Shown: positions 11,855 through 22,129, counted from the first letter of the stretch. The stretch: DNA of 64,000 bases from Cycas panzhihuaensis (GCA_023213395.1 CM041465.1:22382001-22446000), one strand, 5' to 3'. A program made the numbers and translations. The notes: generated from the letters alone by a model not told the origin.

Positions 11855-12655
11855 CCTTCTATACTCATGAGTAGATTAGGCATACCCCTTCTTCCCTCTT
11901 GCTCTAAAATGAGCCTAAACTAGCACTCTAAGTGTGTCCCCATTACTCCATAACCACAAGTGGGATGGCAGCTTGGAGTGGCCTCTTAACTTTATGGTTT
12001 CATCACTTGTATATCATCTTTTATTTCCCTCTCTAAGGATACCTCTCCTCCTAATTGGGTGTATAAACTTCCTTTGCTCCTGAGCTTAGAATCACACCCC
12101 AACTAGGGCCTCTTGTTTGAGTATCTATATTCCCTCTTTGTCATTGTTTCCTTTGCATATCTGTTATGCTCCTTCGATGGACATACATGGCTCTCCCTCT
12201 CCTAACCTCATACGTGCCTATCACTTATACACATGGTGGTTGTGTATGTCCACTACGAGTGTGGTCTTGCATGAAATGAGATGTGAGTATCACCCACATA
12301 TGATCTAAATAGCAAACATTGTACACAAAAATCAACTAAAACCATTATAATGCATAATCCTTCATGCACCCATGCACCCATATCTGCATGTATTTATCTC
12401 TCTATGCATATGAATAAACAAATAAATAATATAACAACATTATAAAATCACCATAATACCATTATCATGGGTCAAATGGGTACCAATTAGCCCCTGTCTA
12501 TATATATATATACAAATCATGTCATATAGTACATTATCTAGGTATCATGCCTTAGGAAGCTCGAATCCTTATAGGGAGGAGTACAATCATGTATCTATAT
12601 ATGGTGAGACTCCCTAGAGGTCTAATGCTTTCCTACCCAAAACCAATTATAGATC
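11855..12655. other. E3 spacer between integrase and antisense gene
   Basis: Noncoding spacer matching 22,130-22,857 in E2 in inverse orientation. It includes the CTAAAATGAGCCTAAAC stretch after integrase and TATA-rich sequence near 12,500. No gene seen. Confidence 0.6.
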
Positions 12656-12659
12656 AAAG

Positions 12660-13321
12660 CTCCTCGATGCCCTGCCCTTAAGGGGTATCGTCTCCTTGCC
12701 TGTGAGACCTCTTATAAGGAGACCACATGCCTCTTAGGCTCCTCCGATGCCGTTGTGAGCTCCCTGCCTTGATCCCCTCATCCAGAGACCTGCTCTAGGA
12801 CATCATAGTCATATGAGTATGAGATCTACTTTGTGATGATTAGGTGATGACCTACTCTACTAGCTAATCATATCTCACCTAGATATAATCCCTCTCCTCC
12901 TCTTCTGTCTAGAGCCACTCCTCTCACATGATGATCTTCATCTCGCTCCTCATATCTTTGCATACTGCTCCTCCTCCTTAGGCCTCTAGCTCCTAGACCT
13001 GGACTCATAGGGAATCCCTCTCCATGGCTATCTAGTACCTATCTATAGTTATTTAGTTCCTCTCTACTCAGAGTCCATCCAACTCTCCCTATAGTTGCCC
13101 TATCCTCACCTGGTGTCCCTGGGCTCTGTCACCCACATATGTCTAGCTTTGATCAACAAGTTGAATGCCACTGTATATGCCCCCACCGATTAAGGCTCCT
13201 TACCAGCTGGGATGGGAGGTTATCCCTTTGTGTAAACCTGGGGAAACAACTCCCAGATTATTACCTCTAGTAGCCTCCTCATCTCTACTGTTCCTACCAA
13301 GCCACACATACCATACGTCAG

Positions 13322-13371
<50 letters not shown>

Positions 13372-14640
13372 GCATCTAAATTAAATCAAATAAAACTATC
13401 TAAATAGATAGTGATCGAAAGATGTTGAGTTAAGGTAGCATCTCACCTCTTGGGATGGCTGACTCCTCGGCTCTGATGACCACCTCCTCTGTAGGAACTC
13501 TCTCAACTACTAATACTCTCTCCTCTACCTATGGCACTACCTCTCCTATCCCTTGGGCTGCTAGAGTGTCTCCCACCTCTGGTTCTCCCTCTACCATAGT
13601 TATCACTACCTCTGATACTGCCACCATGGCTACTACTACTGTTGGAGCCCTACCTACTACTCTCCCTCTACTTGTTGGTATATGTGGTAGTTTATCTCCT
13701 CTCAAAGGCATTGATGGGCCTTCCTCACCTCTTGCAACTACTGATGGGACTACCCTATCACCCCCATCATTACCTTTTCCCTCGTTAGGATCATCTCCTA
13801 GCTCCCCTACTACATCATCACTCTCCTAGTGTACCCCTCTATATGGATCCACTATATAGTCTGCCAGGGTAAGTAGGATGAATGATGTCACCCTACTAAT
13901 CTTCATACATATACCTGGTCCTTGATCCCTCTAAATTGAGTGTGCCATCTATGGAACATGGGTACCCGTGTTGAGATGGGATGTAGTCCCCCTGATGGTG
14001 CCACTGCTCCGAAATGATAAAAAAATTAGTATTGTAATAGAGTGCAATATGAGAATCCTACTCTCCTACCACCCAGATCTAATCCAACTATGCTACTAGG
14101 TTAGTTGTTATCAAGCCAGCCCATTCTAGCCTCTCCCTAGCCTCACACCTCCTAACTGTAGCCATCCATCCACCCGGTATATCTCTATAATTCTATTTCT
14201 AAGAAATCCATAATAGAATAACCAATGTACTAAGCTTCCTCACCTAAGGAACCCTATACATCACCATCACCTAGAACAACACCCCTTGGCGATCCCACCT
14301 GCCCTGTCCTGTGAAAAATATGGCTACCTCTCTGTGTGTAGTGTCTATAGTAGGCAAGATGCCTAGTGATACTAGTGATCCTCCTGTCAGTACCTCCAAA
14401 ATCTTCCTGATATCTCCTAGTATGATAGTAATGTCCTCCACCTAGGGGGAGATGGAAAACATGTCACCATCGATTCTAATAGGAGACTATGTCTACTAAG
14501 AGGTGTTGATCTCATGTATATTGGGGTGTCCTAATGACTTGTAGGAGCCTGCAACATCTCAGTGTCATCTAGTCTCACTGTGATATCATCTCACTGAAGC
14601 TCAAGATAGCCACCCTGATGTTCTCATAGTTCTCCACCAT
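12660..14640 (-). pseudogene. E3 antisense plant-mobile-domain-like gene
   Basis: Encoded opposite to E3's own genes. The start is ATG at 14,640 (MVENYENIRVAILSF), aligned with E2's start at 20,282. The conserved block near 14,480-14,560 (RTPQYT, LLVDIVS, HVFHLP) matches the plant mobile domain pattern in which a 'W..ET..FHLP.GE' segment precedes a GLP-type block. A GT-AG intron is supported at 13,294-13,446 because E2 and E4 have introns at the same place; it contains a long AT repeat. Exon 3 (about 13,293-12,660) matches E2's coiled-coil-like end. Frames are broken by shifts and stops. In plants such domains occur in MAIN/MAIL proteins and in retroelements; the role here is unknown. Confidence 0.65.
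13326..13367. repeat. (AT)n microsatellite inside antisense-gene intron
   Basis: About 42 bp of AT repeats within the inferred intron 13,294-13,446. Confidence 0.9.
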
Positions 14641-14794
14641 GATAACTACTTACAAATAGTCCAAATGTCAATCCAAATATCCCTCACAACATGCCTTACC
14701 ACCCATGGGATGCCTCATGCTCCATTAGAGTGAGCTAAGCCATCCTTCAAGCCTCATTTCTTCATTTTTATATTAGTCACTCTTTGCCCCATGC

Positions 14795-14905
14795 CAAACT
14801 CCATGGTATTGTAAACTTTGGCTTAAGCCCTATCAAGATTTTCTATTGGCCCCATAGTAATCTTCATGGCACTGCGATCTTTACCATGGTGTGCTTGCTA
14901 CCCCC
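14795..14905 (-). repeat. GC-rich repeat array upstream of E3 antisense gene
   Basis: Degenerate units such as (minus strand) AATACCATGGAGTTTGGCAT and CACACCATGGTAAAGATCGC, preceded by a CCCCTTTTTTAGGGGG inverted pair at about 14,910-14,930. Same module as at 20,036-20,140 and in the LTRs. Confidence 0.55.
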
Positions 14906-15322
14906 TAAAAAAGGGGGGTGATGCCCTAAAACTTAAAAATATTTTCTTGAGTGGGCTATGGCTCAATCCACTGGGAGTAGAGCTACCTAATGCCCTAGTC
15001 CTCCCCCTCTCTGGGCCTTGTTCAGGATCTAAAGTGTCCTAAATTAGCCTTAAGGGGCTAAAATTAAGCTGTAAAAACTTAAAAAAATCATTAAATAAAA
15101 ATAATGAAACAAAGGAGGTAAGGAATGATCCACTCACTAGATTGGGTCTGGCTACTACCATCTCGTCATCTTGGTCATATGGGTTGTCTCTGTACCTCAA
15201 TCTAACAGTCAAATATCTTACAAAGTTCTCCTAAAACCTGACAGGGCTCTGCTACATAGAAGGAAGGTCTCCAGATCAATCATAGGGCCCATGAAAATGA
15301 ATTATGTTTTCACCCTCTTTCC

Positions 15323-15334
15323 TTTATATATATG
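15323..15334 (-). promoter_or_regulatory. Possible TATA box of E3 antisense gene
   Basis: Minus strand CATATATATAAAGG, at the place corresponding to TATATAAGG at 19,599 in E2. Confidence 0.45.
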
Positions 15335-15418
15335 AGGGCATCGAGGGGTACTTTCTCCTTTTCCTTTGCCATGATAGCCTTTTAGACCATCTTCTTGGCC
15401 TTATCGCCTTTGTCTTTA

Positions 15419-15423
15419 GGGTA
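15419..15423. repeat. E2 target-site duplication, left copy
   Basis: GGGTA next to E2's LTR, paired with GGGTC at 32,432-32,436 (4 of 5 bases). Confidence 0.7.
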
Positions 15424-17511
15424 TGGATGTGCATCTACGGGATAATCACTATGCTTGGTAGGAGTAATGGTGGTTGATAATGATATCAAAGTTGTGGGCA
15501 AAAACCTACAACCAAAGAAAGTACCATACAGGGCACCCCATGCACCAGAGCGCGAGTTTGGGACCTGCAGATGATACCCAACTACCTTGAAGTGGCCCTC
15601 AATCCAGGAGAGAGAGAGCGCATATAAGGGGTAGCCTAGACAAACTCGAGAGGAAGGTCCTCCTACCCTTGGATGGCTGAAAGGGAAGAAGAGGAATCCT
15701 CAAAGGTTTCCCTATGATGAAGGGAAACAAACATGGATAAGGTAGGTGAAAGCCTACGATGTAACCGGGTCTCTCTTAGTTACTTGGCCAAGTAAATAGG
15801 ACCAAGAGGGGGAGAGAGAGAGAGAGGAAGGGAGACAACTAAGCCAAATTTTCCTCTAACATTTCAAGGAGCAAACAGAAAAGGAAAAGGAGATAGGTGT
15901 CACACATATAAGTAAGTGATACCAAATGGAATGGACCAAAGGGTATGTTAGGTTTTATAGGAAAAGGAAGGGGAAGAGGTATTTTCCTATAACGTCCTCT
16001 TCCAATACAAGTTAAGCATATGACATGCAAGCATACAAGTGCAAACAAACGATACCATTTACCTTTTTACTTTCATATAACCTACTTAGCTAGAACATAG
16101 ATTCTAAATAAAAGTGATAAAAGGAAATGGGGGGTTAAAGGAAAGATGTGCATACCTAGAAGGTGTAGTGGCCAATAGGAGACCTCACCTGCACATAATG
16201 CATGTCCTTATGCCAATCGGTGGATGTGTAAATAAGTTTGATATAAACGATAGGGGCTTCCTTACCTTCCCCTTTGTGAAAAGAAAGAGGAATGAAAGAA
16301 AGCAAAAGCAAAGGGAAAAGACAATAGATCTTACCTGAATCTAGATGCTTTACACCTTTACGAGAAAACACCACACCAACCTGCACATACGAGGGCTTGT
16401 CCCTTTCAACAAGGGGCTGCAAAAGAAAAGCTATATATATGCAAGTATATGTGTAATGTATGTGTTAGAATATTAAGAAAATAACTACTGCAAAAAGCTC
16501 TAAAATCCTCTCTCAAGCAAGCATGTACATCAAGCAAGACAGAGTGAAGGGAAGCCTCAAGATGGCTAATCCTCTACTGGGTTCTCCACACAACTCTCTA
16601 GCACAACAAGATGAGGGTAAAAGATAACTAATGATAGCTGAGAAATACAAGGATAAAAGTGACAAAGCATTGGGGAAATGTCTAAGGTGCAGAGTTGCTA
16701 TGGGCAGCAATCCAGTGTACAAACCCTTGCTAATATTTCCAAGGGATACCCAACAATATTAGGGACACCACAGGGATCCAAGTAAGAGGCGTGTAAGCCT
16801 AGAATTAGGGTAGCAAAGGGCTGCATATGCTAATGATCTAGCACAGGCCTAAGGCTCACCAACTCCTAATCAACCCAAGAGGAGCATGGAGCAAGAGAAG
16901 AAAAGGTGGGAAGGGGATTGCCCTTGGAGAGTAGGACTAAGTGGGAGGTTACCCCACCTTACTCTCTTCACCCAACCTTTATGGTTCTTCTCCTACTACT
17001 CCCTTAAGGAAAACTAGTGGAGGGAAGGTGGAAACCTAGAAGCAATAAGCCAAACCTAATGAAAATAAGCTTTGCTATAATCAAATATGAAGAAAGTAGG
17101 CAAACAAATTAAGAAGATGGGTCTAACATGGAGATAACCTATCACAAATCTAGAGAAAAGGGTTTGGAGGATCTGCTGGGCTAATATAGGGTAGGTTTGC
17201 CCCTGCAACTAGTGGAGAAGAGGATCCCTATAAGATTTTGCAGGAGAAATCCCAAGAGATAGCTGAAAGAGACACTTGCTGGGCGAGTTGGAGAAGAACA
17301 ACACAAAAAACTTGCTTGAGATACCTGAAGAGAAGCTTCCCACCATGAAAGAAGGTTGTTATAGGTAGATCCTAGCCTAGAGTTGTAGGAAACATAGGCC
17401 TGCAAATGCACCTATAGAAGGAAGAGAAGAGGAGCAGAAATTACAATCAGAAATGGTTGTGTTGTTGAGCCAAGAATGATCTAAGAGTGGTAAAATGATG
17501 AGGGTTTGGAG

Positions 17512-17518
17512 ATTTATA
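17512..17518 (-). promoter_or_regulatory. LTR TATA box (E2 3' LTR)
   Basis: Minus strand GGTATAAATCTCC; same position in the other LTRs. Confidence 0.55.
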
Positions 17519-17645
17519 CCCATACCAGCCCTAAACAAGTGAATAAGGTGCAAATAGGGCTAAGGTAGATGTAAGGCCATGTGGTGATTCCACAGGAAAT
17601 GCAAAAGTTACCACGGTAGTTTTTAAAAAAGTAACTGACAACAGT

Positions 17646-17710
17646 TGCACCATGGTAAACTTCATGGTACCGCAGTAAACTTTGTGGTACTACTAAGTTT
17701 ATAGCAGTGT
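17646..17710 (-). repeat. GC-rich repeat array in E2 3' LTR
   Basis: Three tandem degenerate units (minus strand ACCACAAAGTTTACTGC, GGTACCATGAAGTTTACCAT and a third). This copy has one more unit than E1's LTR. Confidence 0.6.
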
Positions 17711-18210
17711 AGGACCAGAAAGACAGAATGGTAAAAATCTAGGTTTCAGGAGCCCTAGGAGGTGATGTGGCAGGCTTGGGAGGGGCTGGCCCTCCTATCT
17801 AGGTGGCTGAGACAGTCCAGAAGGCATATGGACAAAGGCAAGAAGAGCATCAATGGTTAAAGGTCCCGAAAATAAGGTGCTAGGAGCTCAAAATTGAGGC
17901 ATGAATGGGTTATACAAATCAAATGAAGCTCAGGGTAGTGTGGAGATAGCATGGAGGGTCATAAAGTGCCATGGAGATGCCTACCTTGCATAAAGATAAG
18001 TCTCGGTGGGTCGTCATAGGCTCACAATATGACAAGCAGCATGAACAAGCAATAAATGCAAAGTGATCATATAAATGAAGCAAGTAGTCATGCAATGAGG
18101 CATCACTTCTATTAACTTTTCCAACAAAATAGCACAAGTGAAAATGAAGAAGTATACCTAAGCCTATCTGAGTTGACCTATCTATATCCATTCCCAGTAG
18201 CCAGGAAATA

Positions 18211-18222
18211 CTTCCCCCTTGG
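18211..18222 (-). promoter_or_regulatory. E2 polypurine tract
   Basis: Minus strand CCAAGGGGGAAG directly before the 3' LTR; primes plus-strand DNA synthesis. The same CCAAGGGGG core precedes the LTRs of E3 and E5. Confidence 0.85.
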
Positions 18223-18635
18223 CAGTAAAGCCTCACCACTCGGAAGCACGATGCGATGGTAAATGCTGGCAACAAAATTGTCAGTAGCACATGTGTATAT
18301 ATATATATAAATCATGATCATAATAGGAGTCAAGGGTATTGACAAGTGTCATGGTGGAACATGTGGATAGGAGGATAGGGATGGAGACAACATAGGGGCT
18401 GCCTATGTGCCACCCGAGAATCGACTGGAAGCTAAGAAGGATGAGGAGGCTACCCCCATCGTGAAAAATGCAAAGAGATGTACATGAGGATGTCAGGTAA
18501 AAAGAGATAAATGAGTAAACCTGGTAGTCACCATAGTTTAACCTCATCAGTGGCCAACTTTCAGAGGTGTGAACGGATCACAAAATGATCTTCATGACCG
18601 GTTGAGACTTGCATGATAGAGCGACCAGGCAAGTC
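18223..18635. other. E2 region between second RNase H and polypurine tract
   Basis: Noncoding. It contains a short TA repeat (18,297-18,309) and a well-conserved block at 18,526-18,556 (minus strand GATGAGGTTAAACTATGGTG), also present in E3, E4 and E5. Confidence 0.6.
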
Positions 18636-19058
18636 TCAGGGACGATCGATAAGAAGAGGAAGGTGGCGCTCAAGGATGAGGTGAACGAGGTTGTCTGCCT
18701 CAGTGTTGAGGGCCCAAGGAATGTGTTAGATGTTGACAGATTAGAAATTAGCCAGTAAGGATCTGGCAGTCAGAGCGAGGGCTCTCAAATGAGGGCATCA
18801 CACCTGGTAAACCTAGGTGAGATGGGACACCACCACTTGAGAGTCGCAAAGAAGAACAATATATCCGTGATGGAAACGAAGTGCATTAGTGAGGGCTTTG
18901 ATAACGGCCATGTACTTAACTTTGTTATTAGTGGCCTCAGGGAGGAAGATTCTGGAATGCAGGAAGTCATGTCCGGAAGGGCTGCGAAGAATCCATATGG
19001 CGGCAGAAGGTCCAGGATTACCACGGCTTCCATTGTCGGTAAAGATGAAGAGAGTCAT
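18636..19058 (-). pseudogene. E2 second RNase H (separate cistron)
   Basis: A complete RNase H fold pattern of the plant/archaeal-like type: FTDNGSRGNPGPSAA (first Asp), ATNNKVKYMAVIKAL (Glu position), LLCDSQVVV (Asp) and NTEADNLV (last Asp). The ATG at 19,058 gives MTLFIFTD and the frame runs to TGA at 18,636: 423 bp, exactly as in E3. The usual NNEAEY reads NNKVKY, so the catalytic Glu is now Lys. Four in-frame stops interrupt it. It lies at the 3' end of the element, beyond the antisense gene and divergent from it, not between RNase H and integrase. It probably once aided RNA removal in reverse transcription; broken here. Confidence 0.82.
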
Positions 19059-19598
19059 AGATGAGTAATGAAATATCTCGGTAGAGAAGATATGCAATAA
19101 TATAAGAGTCCAGGCAAAAAGGATGCTCATGTGGCAGGCAATAAATGGTCGTAAAAGGTACAAGGACCTAGTAATGAGGCTACCCAAGGACAAGAGCAAG
19201 CTAATCAACCACTAGCTAAGAGCGGGCCGCAAAAGGGCACCCTAGGGTGCCAAACTTTGCTTCGTGAAGCAAAGAATAACTTTGGATGGAGGGAGAATTC
19301 CTTTTGGAGACCCCATGAGCAGGAACGGGCTGCAAAAATGAGTCCAGGATGGCGAAACGAGCCAAACAAGTATAAACTCAGGCATGCACGGGAACGGCAT
19401 GCAAAATAAGGTAGAAGGGCCCTGTGAAAAATGCATTAGCAAGGTGCCATAAATGCATCCACAAGAAGGAGTGAGAGAAAGGCTATGGAGGCACAATGGG
19501 CGATAGGGCTAGAAAGCAAAGGTGATTGGGGGTAAGAGATGATCCAAAGGTCTATAACAAGAGCGAAAATGGACACAGTGCCCATCAGGATCCCTGCC
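19059..19598. promoter_or_regulatory. Interval between divergent second RNase H and antisense gene
   Basis: About 540 bp without a convincing coding frame, between the RNase H start (minus) and the TATA-like box of the antisense gene (plus). It should hold the upstream signals of both. Two adjacent perfect inverted repeats are present at 19,236-19,251 and 19,255-19,274. Confidence 0.45.
19236..19274. repeat. Paired perfect palindromes
   Basis: GGCACCCTAGGGTGCC (16-bp palindrome) followed after three bases by CTTTGCTTCGTGAAGCAAAG (9-bp arms). Not clearly kept in E3 or E4. Confidence 0.7.
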
Positions 19599-19606
19599 TA
19601 TATAAG
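19599..19606 (+). promoter_or_regulatory. Possible TATA box of antisense gene (E2)
   Basis: GCCTATATAAGG on the plus strand, about 680 bp before the antisense ATG. E3 has TATATATAAAGG at the equivalent site and E4 a decayed form near 47,355. Confidence 0.5.
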
Positions 19607-19789
19607 GAAAATCGATGAAAATAGGATTTATTTTCATGGGCTCTTGAGTGAATCTAGAGCCATTTCCTTACGCAGCAGAATGCTACCTGACTTCATAGGC
19701 ATGTGGAGGGAGATCAGACTATCATATCAGAGCCAGAGGACAGCCGTTAGGACCGTGGGGATGAGATGGCAAGCACCAGGCCAGATCTA

Positions 19790-20272
19790 GTGAGTGGACC
19801 TCTGAAAACCTAACCCATCTTGTGCTTTAAAATCCATTGTCTTTTTGTGCTTTTATGTAGATTTTTAGGCCCCATATGGGCAAGAAATAACCTCCTAGAG
19901 TCTGAATTAGACCTAGAGAGAGGCGGGACCAGGGCATTAGGTAGCCTTGGTCCTAATGGGCCTGACCGTGGCCCATAGAGAATAATTTTTTTAATTTTTG
20001 GGTAGAAAACACCCCTTTTAGGGGGGATGCCATTCACACCGCAGTAAATATCACGGTGTTGCAATCTTTGCCGCGGGGCCCTGATCACCATGGGACCTGG
20101 GCCAAACTCCACGGTACTGCGAAGTTTGGCACAATGTGAAGGTAGAACTATAGAAAAAGAGAGAGGGGGGTCTGAGGGATCCCAAATCTTAACCAGGTGA
20201 GGCCGAGAGGCAGTCCAGGGGATGAGGAGGGAGTATAGGTCAAGATTTGATTAGTTTTATGGCATTTTATAG
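19790..20272 (+). other. Likely leader intron of E2 antisense gene
   Basis: A donor-like CTAGTGAGTGG at 19,790 (E4: CCAGTGAGTGG, near 47,548) and an acceptor TTTTATAG at 20,272 just before the start codon (E4: CTTTATAG near 48,042). The repeat array lies inside. Inferred from signals and copy comparison only. Confidence 0.45.
20036..20140 (+). repeat. GC-rich repeat array in leader of E2 antisense gene
   Basis: Degenerate units including CACGGTACTGCGAAGTTTGG and CACCGCAGTAAATATCACGG. Compare LTR sense TGCGGTACCATGAAGTTTAC (17,646-17,710): same unit, same orientation relative to its transcription unit. Preceded at about 20,012-20,026 by an ACCCCTTTTAGGGGGG pair. Confidence 0.6.
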
Positions 20273-20281
20273 GTCATGATC

Positions 20282-22129
20282 ATGGTGGAGAACTGCAAGA
20301 ACATAGGGATGGCTATGTTGAGCTTCATAAAGATGATGACTAGAGAGAACAAGGAGATCCTATAGAGATGTGGCCTACTGAAGGTCACGAGGACACCCCA
20401 GTATACCTCAGATCAATGACTACTGGTTGACATAGTGTCACACTGAGATAGGAGGAGACATGTCTTCCATCTACCCCAGGTGGGAGATATATCAGTGATG
20501 CCCAAGGACATCAGGAGGATACTAGGAGTACCAGCGACATGGAGGCCAGTGATGCTAGGAGCACTACCTAGCAATGAGGTGGCACACAGGGAGAGGTGAG
20601 GGATTCCTCTCTCAACCATGGTGATGTCAGGGGTTCCTCAGGTGAGGAAGTTGATTATTTTATGCATTCTATTATAGATATCCTAGAAATAGAACTATAA
20701 AGACATACCAGGAGGATAGATGGATGTAGTACGTCAATGCGAGGTGGGGGAGAGGATGGACTAGGCCACCCTTATAGTGGCGAACCTCGTCACACATCTA
20801 GACATTATTCAGGCAGCGAGCAAGGGCAGACTATCATATAGTACGTTATTACAGTGTTGGTTCTTCGACCACTTTGGAGCAGTGGCATCGATGGGGGGAC
20901 CACGCCCCATCTCAGAGTGGGCCCTAATGGTCTAGAGATGGTAGACCAGGCTGAGAGGGACTAAGAACCAGGCACATATTCGTCCCTCAGTGGAGGCAAC
21001 ATCAGTAGACCTCCTCACCATGACAGATTATATAGCAGATCTGTATAGAGTGGTGAGGTGGGATAGTGATAATGAGGCAGGAGGGGCAGGAGTACTTCTA
21101 GGAGATGATGAGGGTGGTGATAGAGGTCATGGGGCTGGCCCATCACGAGCTGCAGGAGATGTAGGTTTGTCCGGGGCTGTAGATAGAGAGGTAGGCCTAT
21201 CAGGAGCTACATAAGAGAGTAGGGACCTAGTGACATGGGCTCGCAGGCTACAGATCATCAAGAGATCCAGAGAGGCACCAACTGCAGAGAGGAGGGATGC
21301 CCTAGGAGCTAAGGCAATGGCAGAGGAGGTACCTGAGGAGAAGGAGGTACCTGTAGTTGGCAGATTGCCCAAGATAGAGGCAATCACCTAAGTAGATGAG
21401 CTGGTAGCCACACCAGGTGAGACATGACCTTCTCCTGTCATCATTTGATTGCCAGACACATACATAGTTTGATTTGGTTTGATATCTGCACAGACATGTA
21501 CTGATACATGACGTTGTATTTGTAGGTATGGTAGATATTCAGAGGCTGGTGGAGGTAATAATCTGAGAGATATTCCCTTGGGCCTACGCAGAGGGACACC
21601 CTCCCATCCAGGCTAGCGATGAGCCTAGATCAGCAGGCGGTCACATGGTAGCATTCGTCCCATTGATATGAGTGAGAGATATATGGGTTGTAAAGTCCCA
21701 GGAGTACGAGGTATATGCAGGATGACAGCAGGCAAAGATGGAGACCATTCGAGCTGAGAGGGATACTCTACAGAGTCGGGTGTAGGTGCTAGAGGCTCAA
21801 GGAGGAGCCGGAGGGGATATGGGGAGCCTATCTAGATAGCTGTGATGGAGGAGCACCTCCAGGGAATGGAGGAGAGGCTTCGCCTCGTAGAGAGGGAGTG
21901 GGATTGTATCCAGGCCCGATATGATCGAATGATAGAGGACATGGTATCAAGATCAGTGCAGAGCAGGACACAGACTCATACACTAGTGACAACCTCGAGG
22001 AGACCACGGGACGAGGGGAGCGAGGTGGGGAGCTCGCAGAAACTGAGGAGGAGTCCCAGAGGGATGTGGTCCCTAAGAGAGGGATCACATCGACCAGGAG
22101 ATGATGCCTCAGGGGTAGGGAAACAGTAG
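20282..22129 (+). pseudogene. E2 antisense plant-mobile-domain-like gene
   Basis: On the opposite strand to E2's gag-pol. ATG at 20,282 (MVENCKNIGMAMLSF). Exon 2 stays in one frame to 21,416 despite about 13 stops, most at positions that look like former Trp codons. Key blocks: RCGLLKVTRTPQYTSDQ, LLVDIVSH, HVFHLPQVGDISVMPKDIRR and ILGVP (20,400-20,520), which follow the plant mobile domain pattern; then LLQCWFFDHFG (20,850) and an acidic Gly-rich stretch. The intron is 21,417-21,525 (CAG/GTGAGA to TTTGTAG) and keeps phase. Exon 3 has WAYAEGHPP and a charged coiled-coil-like end (MEERLRLVEREWDCIQARYD), with one frameshift near 21,830. Such domains occur in MAIN/MAIL proteins and plant retroelements; function here unknown. 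Confidence 0.68.
21417..21525 (+). other. Intron in E2 antisense gene
   Basis: CAG/GTGAGACATG donor and GTATTTGTAG acceptor, 109 bp. E3 (13,294-13,446) and E4 (49,193-49,303) have GT-AG introns at the same place, and joining the exons keeps the frame (a GGT codon spans the junction). Confidence 0.65.

Larger units (their letters stand above)
15424..18210 (-). repeat. E2 3' LTR
   Basis: Minus strand starts TATTTCCTGGCTACTGGGAA (TG changed to TA) and ends GATGCACATCCA. It lies against the polypurine tract, which marks it as the 3' LTR. TATA box at 17,512-17,518; GC-rich array at 17,646-17,710. Confidence 0.92.

Noticed and set aside
13455-13829. Ser/Thr/Pro-rich open frame on the plus strand (124 codons)
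   Set aside because: It is the reverse strand of the acidic, Gly-rich part of the antisense gene in E3; composition alone keeps it open.
16513-16722. 69-codon frame shared with 30,754-30,963
   Set aside because: Both are the same place in the two LTRs of E2; similarity reflects the LTR duplication, not selection on protein.
20640-20680. Intron at CAG/GTGAGG to TATTATAG within exon 2 of the antisense gene
   Set aside because: The reading frame continues across it with stops that look like former Trp codons, so continuous exon is preferred.
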